In this document: positions 8,741-16,642 of the stretch, in pieces
Numbering within the stretch: the stretch's first letter is position 1
Layout: every line of letters begins with the position of its first letter
NCBI GenBank assembly: GCA_003541675.1
Contig: DPMC01000018.1
Coordinates: forward strand, 6,652 to 29,480
Reading direction: 5' to 3'
From: Acidimicrobiaceae bacterium
GTDB lineage: Bacteria; Actinomycetota; Acidimicrobiia; Acidimicrobiales; MedAcidi-G1
Length of the DNA: 22,829 bases
The notes under the pieces: model-generated
Database searches by the model: none
Told to the model about the DNA's origin: nothing
What the model saw: only the letters and a program-made list of their open reading frames with translations
Translations under genes and position numbers: made by a program

Positions 8741-10068
8741 CCACGTTTCCCGCTCGAGAAGGTTCATCGGTGCCCGAGGATCGACTGGTCCTGCGGGGTG
8801 CCCGTCACCCCGGCGACGTGGCCATTGTGGATGGTCGGATCACCGCGGTGGGCATCGTGGCTCCGGAGTCGGGCGACAAGGAGGTGCACTGCGAAGGCGA
8901 CATCATCACCGCTGGTCTCGTCAACACGCATCACCACTTGTACCAGTGGATGACCCGGGGTCGGGCCACCGGTTGCGACCTCTTCCAGTGGTTGGTTGAG
9001 CTGTACCCGGTGTGGGGCCGGCTCTCGGTCGACGACGTACGGGCTGCCGCGTTAGTCGGCCTAGGTGAGTTGGCGGCTACCGGCTGCACCACCGCGTCGG
9101 ACCACCACTACCTGGTGCCGGGCGGCGACGACACGGTGTTTGACGCCATTGTCGATGCGGCCCGGACCGTCGGCATCCGCCTGCACCTGTCGCGGGGGTC
9201 CATGGATCTTGGCGAGAGTGCCGGCGGCCTACCGCCAGACCACGTGGTCGAGGACCGCGACGCCATCCTGACCTCTACCGAGTCGGTGATCGCGCGCCAC
9301 CACGACGGCGACATGGTGTTCGTGACCGTCGCCCCGTGCAGCCCGTTCTCAGTGACCACCGGACTCATGGTGGAGTCCGCCGAGTTGGCCCGAAGCTACG
9401 GCCTACGCCTTCACACCCACTTATGCGAGACCATTACCGAACAGGAGCACTGTCTGGAACGGTTTGGGCGACGCCCCGTGGAGATGCTCGATGAATGGGG
9501 TTGGGTGGGAGATGACGTGTGGCTGGCCCACGGCATCCACATCGACGACGACGAGATGGCCCGCCTGGGCTCGGCCGGCACGGGCATCGCTCACTGTCCG
9601 TCGTCCAACGCCCGACTGGCCGCCGGCATGTGCCGGGTCGCCGACCTGCGAGCCGCCGGCTGCCCGGTGGGTCTGGGCGTCGATGGCGTGGCGTCCAACG
9701 AAGTTGGAGGACTATTCCCCGAACTCCGGCAGGCCCTCTACACCGCCCGATTGAGAGAGCGGCGTCCCGATGCTTTGATGCCGGCCGATGTGGTGGAGAT
9801 GGCCACGACAAGCGGTGCGGACTGTCTGGGCATGGCCGACACCGGTCGCCTCGCCGTGGGCATGCGGGCCGATCTGGCGGTGTGGCCTGGCGACGACCTG
9901 GGCGACATGGCCGACCCGGTGGCCGGACTGGTGCTGGGCCCGGATCGTCGGGTCCGCCACCTTCTGGTCGGGGGGCGTGCCGTGGTGACCGATGGAGAGC
10001 TCGCCGGGGTGGATCTTCGGACTGCCCACCGAGACCTGGCCCAGCGAGCCCGGGCCCTCTGGGACTGA
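8737..10068 (+). CDS. 8-oxoguanine deaminase-type amidohydrolase
   Basis: This is a zinc-type amidohydrolase of 443 residues that matches characterised 8-oxoguanine deaminases (8-oxoguanine to urate plus ammonia) in many blocks: [11 protein letters not shown] (His65, His67), [57 protein letters not shown] and [11 protein letters not shown]. The beta-sandwich is complete at both ends, unlike the SsnA-like protein two genes upstream. The ATG overlaps the LLM stop (ATGA). An in-frame GTG at 8770 is an alternative that would drop 11 residues. The frame continues far upstream through the LLM gene, but that is a shadow reading. With xanthine dehydrogenases in the same operon, urate or a related oxopurine is the likely product. 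Related members deaminate guanine, atrazine-type triazines or isoxanthopterin, so the exact substrate needs testing. Confidence 0.9.
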   Translation: MTTFPAREGSSVPEDRLVLRGARHPGDVAIVDGRITAVGIVAPESGDKEVHCEGDIITAGLVNTHHHLYQWMTRGRATGCDLFQWLVELYPVWGRLSVDDVRAAALVGLGELAATGCTTASDHHYLVPGGDDTVFDAIVDAARTVGIRLHLSRGSMDLGESAGGLPPDHVVEDRDAILTSTESVIARHHDGDMVFVTVAPCSPFSVTTGLMVESAELARSYGLRLHTHLCETITEQEHCLERFGRRPVEMLDEWGWVGDDVWLAHGIHIDDDEMARLGSAGTGIAHCPSSNARLAAGMCRVADLRAAGCPVGLGVDGVASNEVGGLFPELRQALYTARLRERRPDALMPADVVEMATTSGADCLGMADTGRLAVGMRADLAVWPGDDLGDMADPVAGLVLGPDRRVRHLLVGGRAVVTDGELAGVDLRTAHRDLAQRARALWD

Positions 10069-10099
10069 CGCACCGCTAATCATGGGCCATGATGAGTCC

Positions 10100-10336
10100 A
10101 TGTCGACGGTCGCCGAGTTCACCATCGAACCCTTCGTGGAGGGAGACCCCGGCCCCCATGTCAAGGCGGCCATCGCGGTGGCCGAGGCAGCCGGGTTGGA
10201 TGTCGAGGTCGGCCCCTTCGGGACCGCCGTGGAAGGTGAGACGATCGCCGTGCTGGACGCAGTCGACGCAGTGGTCCGTGCCGCGGTGGCCAACGGCGCC
10301 ACCCGGGTCAGCCTGCAACTCACGGTGGCCGGTTGA
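10100..10336 (+). CDS. Thiamine-binding (MTH1187/YkoF-type) small protein
   Basis: This 78-residue protein has the pattern of the Thiamine_BP/UPF0045 family: AEFTIEPFVEG near the start, GPHVKAAIAVAEAAGL, VEVGPFGTAVEG and a C-terminal ATRVSLQLTVAG strand. Family members are ferredoxin-like folds that bind thiamine or its pyrimidine moiety as oligomers and often sit beside ABC importers. Here it lies 31 bases after the oxoguanine deaminase gene and 135 bases before the ABC binding-protein gene, so it links catabolism and transport. The ATG at 10100 fits the conserved N terminus. An ATG at 10082 would add six residues. Both have weak ribosome sites, so the start is uncertain. The ligand in this setting is unknown; it could be a pyrimidine or purine ring, a flavin or thiamine. 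Confidence 0.8.
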   Translation: MSTVAEFTIEPFVEGDPGPHVKAAIAVAEAAGLDVEVGPFGTAVEGETIAVLDAVDAVVRAAVANGATRVSLQLTVAG

Positions 10337-10373
10337 CCTTCGGATCGGAGCCGCAGATCAGGTTCTCCGCCTG

Positions 10374-10402
10374 TTGTGGCGCGTATTGATGAAACGTGGA
10401 AT
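10374..10402 (+). promoter_or_regulatory. Possible promoter of the importer operon
   Basis: TTGTGG and TGGAAT are separated by exactly 17 bases, ahead of the lipoprotein gene. The -35 matches only 3 of 6 and the -10 matches 4 of 6 consensus bases. The element lies in the largest gap between the catabolic genes and the importer, which is where a promoter would be expected. Confidence 0.25.
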
Positions 10403-10431
10403 GATCGCCGACGAGCCGTCCTGGCTCTCGA

Positions 10432-10448
10432 CGGGCCATGTGGGCCCG
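10432..10448 (+). other. GC-rich leader hairpin before the binding-protein gene
   Basis: CGGGCC and GGCCCG form a perfect 6-bp stem with a 5-base loop (ATGTG). It sits 24 bases before the lipoprotein ATG and upstream of its AGAGGGAGAA ribosome site. No T-run follows, so it is not a classical terminator. It could be a leader structure or chance in GC-rich DNA. Confidence 0.3.
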
Positions 10449-10471
10449 GACCGGGGCGGCCAGAGGGAGAA

Positions 10472-11554
10472 ATGATGCGACGCCGAATTGCCGGCCTGTT
10501 GGCCGTCGTCCTGAGCCTTACCTTGGTGGCCACGGCCTGTGGATCCGATGATGAGGACGCCACCAAGGCGGCCTTCATCTACGTCGGACCGGTGGGAGAT
10601 GCCGGGTGGACCTACGCCCATGACCAGGGTCGAGCCGCGGCCGCAGCCGAGACCGGTGTGGAGACCGCTTATGTAGAGGCCGTGCCGGAGGGCACCGCCG
10701 ACTTCGGCAACCACGTTCGCGATTTCATTGATCAGGGCTACAACGTCATCTTCGGCACCTCGTTTGGTTACATGGACGACATGGAAGCCCTCGCCGACGA
10801 GTTCCCCGACGTCGTGTTCGACCACATCTCGGGTTACAAGGCCAACGGCACCAACTTCGGAAACAGCTTCGGGCGCATGTACGAGCCCCGCTATCTCTCC
10901 GGCATGGTCGCCGGTTCAGCCACCTCGTCGAACCTCATCGGCTACGTGGCGGCCTTCCCGATTCCCGAGGTCATCCGGGGCATCAACGCCTTCACCCTTG
11001 GTGTCCGTGAGATCAACCCAGCCGCTCAGGTCGAGGTGGTCTGGACCAGCACGTGGTTCGATCCGGTGGTCGAGGGTGACTCGGCCCAGGCGATGCTCGA
11101 CAAGGGTGCCGACGTGATTGCCATGCATCAGGACTCCACGGCAGCCGGCGAGAAGGCCGAAGCCGCAGGCGCTCGTTGGGTGGCCTACAACTCTGATATG
11201 AGCGCCCACGCTCCGGCGGCCCACCTCACGGCGCCGGTCTGGGATTGGGGCCCGCGCTACGCCGAGGTCATCGGGCAGGCCACGGCCGGCACGTACGAGG
11301 GTGGCTACTACTGGGGTTCGATGGCTGACGGCACGGTCGACCTGGCGCCCATCGCCAGCGACGTGGACGCATCCGTGGTCGCCGCGGTGGCAGAACGGAA
11401 GCAGCAGATCATTGACGGTTCGTTCCATCCGTTCCAGGGTCCGATCAACGCCCAGGACGGCAGCGTGCTCGTGGCGGCTGGCGAGACGATGAGTGACGGC
11501 GACATGCTGGGAATCGGCGTCTTCGTCGAAGGGGTCGTCGGCTCCGCCGGCTGA
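10472..11554 (+). CDS. BMP/PnrA-family ABC transporter substrate-binding lipoprotein
   Basis: This is the extracytoplasmic ligand receptor of a BMP-type ABC importer; characterised relatives bind purine nucleosides or bases. The 360 residues begin MMRRR, then a hydrophobic stretch ending in VATAC, a lipobox with lipidated Cys23 followed by an acidic GSDDED linker. The mature domain shows family segments FIYVGPVGDAGWTYAHDQG, VIFGTSFGYMD, LIGYVAAFPIPEVIRG and MHQDSTAAGEKAEAAG. The ATG at 10472 follows AGAGGGAGAA; an adjacent ATG at 10475 is equally possible. The frame is open 32 codons further upstream, but that part has no signal-peptide character. The gene is followed by a strong hairpin before the ATPase gene. 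Purine uptake is inferred from the family and the neighbouring catabolic operon; other BMP proteins bind riboflavin or autoinducer-like ligands. Confidence 0.93.
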   Translation: MMRRRIAGLLAVVLSLTLVATACGSDDEDATKAAFIYVGPVGDAGWTYAHDQGRAAAAAETGVETAYVEAVPEGTADFGNHVRDFIDQGYNVIFGTSFGYMDDMEALADEFPDVVFDHISGYKANGTNFGNSFGRMYEPRYLSGMVAGSATSSNLIGYVAAFPIPEVIRGINAFTLGVREINPAAQVEVVWTSTWFDPVVEGDSAQAMLDKGADVIAMHQDSTAAGEKAEAAGARWVAYNSDMSAHAPAAHLTAPVWDWGPRYAEVIGQATAGTYEGGYYWGSMADGTVDLAPIASDVDASVVAAVAERKQQIIDGSFHPFQGPINAQDGSVLVAAGETMSDGDMLGIGVFVEGVVGSAG

Positions 11555-11600
11555 TTCTCACCCTGACGTCCATCCCCTACCAAGGGGGACCAGACGAACG

Positions 11601-11631
11601 CGGCGCCGGCGGGGATGACCCGCCGGCGCCG
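11601..11631 (+). terminator. Strong intra-operon stem-loop after the binding-protein gene
   Basis: A perfect 13-bp GC stem (11601-11613 with 11619-11631) closes a 5-base loop, GATGA, 47 bases after the lipoprotein stop. No T-run follows, and the ATPase gene starts 77 bases later on the same strand. In ABC importers such hairpins commonly stabilise the upstream mRNA or cause partial termination, so the receptor is made in excess. Either role fits here. Confidence 0.6.
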
Positions 11632-11707
11632 TCACGTCCGACTTGAGATCGCCCGGCAGGGCCTTTCGTCGAGACCATTTATCGAGACTGGAACCGCAGG
11701 ACCACCG

Positions 11708-13303
11708 ATGACCGAACCCCCGCACCCGACCGGCCTCGCCAACACCTCGGAGAAGCCAGATGGGGTCGCGCCCGCTGATGGCCCACCCGCCGTTGAGCTA
11801 CGGGACATCTGGAAGCGATTTCCCGGCGTGGTGGCCAATGCCGGTGCCCACCTGCGGGTCCGTCGGGGCAGCGTGCACGCTGTTCTCGGCGAGAATGGTG
11901 CCGGTAAGTCGACCCTGATGAACGTCCTGTCAGGCGTCTACCGGCCTGACGAGGGCGACGTCCGCATCGACGGCATGGCCCACCACTTCCGCACACCGGC
12001 CGACGCGTTGGCTGCCGGGGTGGGGATGGTCCACCAGGAGTTCCGGCTCGTGCCGTCGTTCACGGTGGCCGAGAATGTCGTGCTGGGGGCCTGCGAGCGA
12101 ATCGTGCGACGCTCGGCCGTCGAGTTGGCGGTCGGGGCTTTAGCCGAACGCTTTGGTCTGGCTACCGAACCCAACCGGCCGGTCTGGCAACTCTCCATGG
12201 GCGAGCGCCAACGGGTCGAGATTCTCAAGGCGTTGTGGCGCGACGCCAGAATCCTGATTCTGGACGAGCCGACGGCCGTCCTCACCCCGGGCGAGGCCGA
12301 TGAACTGGGCGCCGTGTTGCGCCACATGGCCGACGACGGCCGCACCGTAGTGTTCATCAGCCACAAGCTCCACGAGGTGATGGGCTTCTGCGACGAGGCC
12401 ACCGTGCTCCGGGGCGGGAAGACGGTGGCCGCCTCGCTATCAGTGGCCGATACCGACGCCTCCGAACTGGCTGGACTCATGGTCGGAGCGTCCCCGGTCA
12501 TTACCGAACGGCCCCCTCTCCGCGAGGCCGGCGAAGTCCGTCTCGAGGTGCGTGATCTCCGGTGCCTCGACGATCGTGGGTTGAACGGCCTCGAGGGCAT
12601 GGACCTCGCCGTACGTTCGGGGGAGATTGTGGGTATCGCCGGGGTAGCCGGCAATGGCCAACGTGAGTTGACCCAGTGCATCGCCGGTCTGCGGCCCGTC
12701 GAGTCGGGGACGATCCACCTGATCGGTGAAGACCGAACGGACGCCACCCCGCGCCAGCGGTTCGCAGACGGGTTGGGCTACATCCCCGAGGACCGCCTCG
12801 GTGTGGGCCTGGCGCCCCGACTCAGCGTGACGGACAACGCGGTGCTACGGACCTACGGCCGTCACCGCCGTGGTCCGTTCCTGGATTCCGGGGCGGCGAC
12901 CAGCCACTGCAGGGACCTCGTCGATCAGTTCGGCGTGCGTACCGGCCCGCTGGACGAGCCGATCGCCGGGCTGTCAGGCGGCAACCTCCAACGTCTGCTG
13001 GTTGGGCGAGAGTTGGTCGACGGCCCTCGGGTCGTGGTGGCCGCCCAACCCACCCGGGGGCTTGACGTTCAAGGGGTGAAGGCCATCCAGGACCTGCTGG
13101 TGGGCGAGCGCGACGCCGGCGCGGCGGTCCTGCTCATCTCCGAGGACCTCGACGAGTTGTTGACGCTGGCCGATCGCCTGCTCGTGATCCACGCCGGTCG
13201 GATCGTGGCCGAGTTCGATCCGACGACCGCTGAACGCCACGCCATCGGCGAGGCGATGGTCGGTCATGCCGTACCGGCCGATGATCAGGTGGCCAACCGA
13301 TGA
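11708..13303 (+). CDS. ABC transporter ATP-binding protein, double NBD (BMP/sugar type)
   Basis: This is the ATPase of the importer, 531 residues with two nucleotide-binding domains in tandem (YufO/RbsA layout). NBD1 (about residues 28-260) has Walker A GENGAGKST at 61-69, signature LSMGERQR and Walker B ILILDEPTA. NBD2 (about 280-520) has a degenerate Walker A, GVAGNGQREL, lacking the GKS/T lysine; a signature LSGGNLQR; and VVVAAQPTRGLD in place of a canonical Walker B. This asymmetry is normal for the family. The ATG at 11708 follows AGGA with six bases of spacing. The frame stays open 31 codons further upstream into the hairpin, which is not coding. Its stop overlaps the next ATG (ATGA). 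It acts on the cytoplasmic face with the two permeases. Confidence 0.95.
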   Translation: MTEPPHPTGLANTSEKPDGVAPADGPPAVELRDIWKRFPGVVANAGAHLRVRRGSVHAVLGENGAGKSTLMNVLSGVYRPDEGDVRIDGMAHHFRTPADALAAGVGMVHQEFRLVPSFTVAENVVLGACERIVRRSAVELAVGALAERFGLATEPNRPVWQLSMGERQRVEILKALWRDARILILDEPTAVLTPGEADELGAVLRHMADDGRTVVFISHKLHEVMGFCDEATVLRGGKTVAASLSVADTDASELAGLMVGASPVITERPPLREAGEVRLEVRDLRCLDDRGLNGLEGMDLAVRSGEIVGIAGVAGNGQRELTQCIAGLRPVESGTIHLIGEDRTDATPRQRFADGLGYIPEDRLGVGLAPRLSVTDNAVLRTYGRHRRGPFLDSGAATSHCRDLVDQFGVRTGPLDEPIAGLSGGNLQRLLVGRELVDGPRVVVAAQPTRGLDVQGVKAIQDLLVGERDAGAAVLLISEDLDELLTLADRLLVIHAGRIVAEFDPTTAERHAIGEAMVGHAVPADDQVANR

Positions 13304-14400
13304 ATCGGCCAATGGGAAGACGGGCGGGGAGGCCGGTGCTGGTTCGCCGTGAACAGGTGCTGCGGGGCGGCCAACCACTGGCCTTCGGTATTGGCTTGGC
13401 CGTGGCCCTCGTGGTGGGCATTGTCCTGCTGGTCGGCTCGGGCCACGATCCGATGCGCGTCTATGAGCGGATGTTTGAGGCTTCCCTGGGTGACCCCCGG
13501 GCCTGGTCGGTGACCCTCAACCGGGCGGTGCCGCTGGGCCTCGCCGGTTTGGCGGTGGCCGTGGCTGGGTCCATGGGCCTGTGGAACATCGGCGCTGAAG
13601 GCCAGATCATGGCTGGCGCCGTCGGTGCGGCCTGGGTGGCTCGGATTGGCGGGGAGTGGCCGTCACCCCTCCTCATCGCGGCCATGCTCGCCGCCGCCAT
13701 CCTCGGTGGCGGCCTGCTGGCCCTCGGTCCGGCCATTGCCCGGGCCCGGATTGGCGTCAACGAGATCATCACCACCCTCATGCTCAACGAGGTGGCCATC
13801 CGTCTCGTCCAGTGGCTGGTCCACGGTCGGTGGAAGGACCCCGACTCCCACAACTTTCCTCTGGCCCCGATGCTGCCCGACAACGCCCGGCTGCCCGGCC
13901 TGTTCGAGCGAGCCCACGTCGGGGTGGTGCTGGCTGCCATCGTGATCCTTCTGTTTGGTGTGGCGTCCAGCCGCACAGCGTGGGGCTACGAGTTACGAGT
14001 CGCCGGATCCTCGGGGGCTACGGCCCGCTATGCCGGGATCTCGCTGGAACGCAAGATCCTGACGGTTCTCGTCCTTTCCGGTGGTGTAGCCGGATTCGCT
14101 GGAGGCATCGAGCTAAGTGGCACCTCTGATCGGATCACCGAAAGCCTGTCCAACGGCTTCGGGTTCGCCGGCATCATCGTGGCCGCGCTGGCACTGATGA
14201 GACCGTCGGGCGTCGCAGCGGTGGCCGTGTTGTTCGGGGCCGTGCAGATCGGCGGACAAAGCATCCAGACCATGGGCGTCTCGTCATCGGTGTCGACGAT
14301 CCTCCAGGCCTTGATCTTGTTCGGCGCTATCGCTGCCGGGGTGTTGAGCCGATACCGGGTCGAGATGGTGGCCGGCGACACGACGGAGGTGACGTCGTGA
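13300..14400 (+). CDS. ABC transporter permease 1 (BMP/purine importer)
   Basis: This is an integral membrane permease of the BPD_transp_2 family, 366 residues. A basic N terminus (RRAGRPVLVRREQ) is followed by a first hydrophobic helix around residues 28-47 and several more. The family motif NIGAEGQ lies at 96-102, and GVNEIITTLMLNEVA is also typical. This is the longer, YufP-like partner with a large loop (WKDPDSHNFPLAP) between helices. It overlaps the ATPase stop (ATGA) and the next permease start (GTGA), so the three are probably made in fixed ratio. It should form a heterodimeric channel with the following protein. The family call is secure; the transported ligand is inferred from context. 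Confidence 0.94.
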   Translation: MNRPMGRRAGRPVLVRREQVLRGGQPLAFGIGLAVALVVGIVLLVGSGHDPMRVYERMFEASLGDPRAWSVTLNRAVPLGLAGLAVAVAGSMGLWNIGAEGQIMAGAVGAAWVARIGGEWPSPLLIAAMLAAAILGGGLLALGPAIARARIGVNEIITTLMLNEVAIRLVQWLVHGRWKDPDSHNFPLAPMLPDNARLPGLFERAHVGVVLAAIVILLFGVASSRTAWGYELRVAGSSGATARYAGISLERKILTVLVLSGGVAGFAGGIELSGTSDRITESLSNGFGFAGIIVAALALMRPSGVAAVAVLFGAVQIGGQSIQTMGVSSSVSTILQALILFGAIAAGVLSRYRVEMVAGDTTEVTS

Positions 14401-15329
14401 ACGAGGCCTCGCTGATCGGGTTGTTCGAGGCCACGGTGTCATTCGGTGCTCTGCTCTACCTAGCCGCCCTGGGCGAGATGATTGCCGAGAAGGCGGGGAT
14501 CCTGAACCTCGGAGTGGAAGGGATGATGGCCATGGGTGCGGTCACGGGCTTCGTCGTCGCCCTCCAGACCGGCAACCCGTGGGTGGCCCTGGTGGCAGCG
14601 GTGGCCGCCGGAGCGATGATCGGCCTGCTCCACGGGTTTTTCACCGTGGTGCTGGGTGCCGAACAGGTGGTCTCCGGGCTCTCGCTAACCATCCTCGGCC
14701 TCGGCCTGGCTGCCTTTGTGGGGCGTGGTTCGGTCGGCGAGCCGGCGGGGGCCGAGATGGTTTCCGTGGACTGGGGCCCGTTGTCGGATATCCCGTGGGC
14801 TGGGCCGATCCTGTTCGCCCAGTCGCCGTTCGTCTACCTGGCGGTCATCACGGGCTTCGTGACCTGGTTCGTTCTGTGGCGCACCCGCCTCGGCCTGGCC
14901 ATCCGAGCCGCCGGCGAGTCGGCATCCACCGCGGATGCCGCTGGCCATTCGGTGGTTGGTATCCGCCTGGCGGCGGTCGCCACGGGCGGTGGACTAGCCG
15001 GAGCGTCGGGCGCCTACCTGACGCTCTCGCTTACCCCCCAGTGGGCTGACGGCATCGTGGCCGGACGGGGCTGGATCGCCGTCGCGCTGGTCATCTTTGG
15101 AGCGTGGCGTCCGGGCCGAGTTGCGGTCGGGGCGCTCCTGTTCGGGCTGACGCTGGCGCTTAAGACCCGGTTGCAGACCTTCGGCGTGGACTTTTCGCCG
15201 ATCCTTCTGTCGATGCTTCCCTACCTGCTGACCATCAGCGTCCTGGTGGTCATCTCGATCCGGTCGCGAAATCGGCCCTCTCCCGCACCGGCGGCACTAG
15301 GCATCGCCTACCGCCGCGAGGAGCGCTGA
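14397..15329 (+). CDS. ABC transporter permease 2 (BMP/purine importer)
   Basis: This is the second BPD_transp_2 permease, 310 residues, YufQ-like. The motif NLGVEGMM (37-44) corresponds to NIGAEGQ in permease 1. Hydrophobic helices run through the protein, with GAEQVVSGLSLTILGLGLA and LAIRAAGES as further family segments. The GTG start has an ideal GGAGGT site at 14385-14390 with a six-base gap, and it overlaps the previous stop. It is the last gene of the importer operon; the stop is 30 bases from the end of a convergent gene. It closes a complete receptor-ATPase-permease-permease set. Confidence 0.94.
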   Translation: MNEASLIGLFEATVSFGALLYLAALGEMIAEKAGILNLGVEGMMAMGAVTGFVVALQTGNPWVALVAAVAAGAMIGLLHGFFTVVLGAEQVVSGLSLTILGLGLAAFVGRGSVGEPAGAEMVSVDWGPLSDIPWAGPILFAQSPFVYLAVITGFVTWFVLWRTRLGLAIRAAGESASTADAAGHSVVGIRLAAVATGGGLAGASGAYLTLSLTPQWADGIVAGRGWIAVALVIFGAWRPGRVAVGALLFGLTLALKTRLQTFGVDFSPILLSMLPYLLTISVLVVISIRSRNRPSPAPAALGIAYRREER

Positions 15330-15359
15330 AGCCCTCCCCCCGCGACTTCTGGGGCGCCG

Positions 15360-16628
15360 TCAGGAGCGGGGCCCTGTCAGGGCCCGTTCGACCCCGGTGA
15401 GCAGGATCACGACCTCCTCGTCGGCCTCGATGCAGCCGTCGCGTCGTGCGGCAAGCAGCCCGGCGAGACCCGCTGTGCCGGTGGGATCGGCAGGCACCGA
15501 GGTGTGGGTTCTGACCAGTCGGTGGGCCTCGACCACGTCGGTCTCGAGGGCTACGACGGGACCGCCGGGCACCGGCCCGAGCAACATGTCGTGCACCACG
15601 GGCCGCCAGTCGTAGGCGACGTCATCGAGGATTCCGGTGGCGGCCGAACCTGGATCGTCCCATGGCCACATATGGGGTCCATCATGCTCAGCCAAGGCGG
15701 CCACGGGGTCGTCGGCGTCGGCGACCCGGTTAAAGGCTCGAGCCAGCGGCGCACAGCCTTCGGTCTGGACGGCGACCAACGGCGGCCGGCCGCCCGGGAG
15801 GACGTCGGACCCACCGAGATCCACGGCATCGGTCAGGGCCTGGACGATGCTGCTAGCCAAGGCGGCGCCACCTACCTGGACGAGGAGTCGGGTGGGGGAG
15901 CGGTCGTGGGCCGTGAGGCCGGCAACCAACTCGAATCCCAAGGTGCGACCACCATCGATGGTCCACGGGGCCTCGATGCCCTGGCAGGTGAACGGCACGG
16001 CACCGGTGGCCACCAACTCCCGGAACCGCAGGATGCACGGATCGCCGGCCTCGCCGTCGCGACGCTGGCAGACCCGGACGTCGGCCCCGAGGTCGTCGAG
16101 GCGATCCAGAACCGTGATGTCGGCCCACGTCGGTACGTGGACGGCCAGCGGGCGACCGGCGGCCCGGGCCACGATGGCGGCGGCCAGCGCAGCATTCCCG
16201 CACGAGGAGATGGCCAGGGTTGTATCGGTGGGAACCTCGTCGACAAGTAGGTGGAGGGCCAGTCCGAACAGGTGGCGGGCCTTGTGGCTGCCTGACACGT
16301 TGCCCGTCTCGTCCTTGGCCCAGATGCCGCCCGTCTGGCCGATGGCATCGGCCAGCGCGATCTGTCGAACCAGCGGGGTGGTCCGGAAGCCGTGGCCGTC
16401 GACGGCGGCCACCGCGTCGTCGAAGCGACGGACGGTGTCCACGTATCGGGTATCGGACCAGCCCGCGGCGATGGCCCGGTGGTGTGACCAGAGCAGTGTC
16501 CGGAACGCGACGAACGGGTTGGTGTCGTCGGTCAGACGGCCAGTCGGGAGGGCGCCCAACTCGGGCCAGGTGGCGCTGGGAGGTGCCCCGAGCCAGCCAG
16601 GAGGCCGGCCGACAGGGACGGGACTCAA
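15360..16628 (-). CDS. Fold-type II PLP enzyme, threonine synthase-like
   Basis: This is a pyridoxal-phosphate enzyme of the tryptophan-synthase-beta fold, 422 residues. The likely PLP lysine is Lys116 in VSGSHKARH. The phosphate/asparagine loop is SSCGNAALAA at 141-150, LVQVGGAALASS stands in for the glycine loop, and PWTIDGGRTLGFEL resembles threonine synthases. The N-terminal part (residues 1-80) is not typical. I chose a TTG start at 16628: GGGGA lies seven bases upstream, and it begins 14 bases after the stop of the upstream PLP gene. The frame stays open to 16787, but that would overlap the neighbour's end and reads as arginine-rich noise. The gene is probably co-transcribed with the preceding one. 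It could be an ammonia-lyase or a beta-replacement enzyme rather than a true threonine synthase. The substrate is unknown. Confidence 0.8.
   Translation of the reverse strand: MSPVPVGRPPGWLGAPPSATWPELGALPTGRLTDDTNPFVAFRTLLWSHHRAIAAGWSDTRYVDTVRRFDDAVAAVDGHGFRTTPLVRQIALADAIGQTGGIWAKDETGNVSGSHKARHLFGLALHLLVDEVPTDTTLAISSCGNAALAAAIVARAAGRPLAVHVPTWADITVLDRLDDLGADVRVCQRRDGEAGDPCILRFRELVATGAVPFTCQGIEAPWTIDGGRTLGFELVAGLTAHDRSPTRLLVQVGGAALASSIVQALTDAVDLGGSDVLPGGRPPLVAVQTEGCAPLARAFNRVADADDPVAALAEHDGPHMWPWDDPGSAATGILDDVAYDWRPVVHDMLLGPVPGGPVVALETDVVEAHRLVRTHTSVPADPTGTAGLAGLLAARRDGCIEADEEVVILLTGVERALTGPRS
15369..15385. terminator. Possible bidirectional terminator at a convergent junction
   Basis: GGGCCCTG and CAGGGCCC form a perfect palindrome around a single base, readable in RNA as a 6-bp stem with a 5-base loop on either strand. 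It lies inside the last codons of the - strand PLP gene and 40 bases after the importer operon. No T-run is visible, so the termination role is tentative. Confidence 0.35.
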
Positions 16629-16642
16629 GGGATCGTCCCCGA

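Noticed and set aside
11669..11688. Direct repeat TCGAGAC, 13 bases apart, before the ATPase gene
   Set aside because: Two 7-base copies in GC-rich DNA are easily chance, and no promoter geometry accompanies them.
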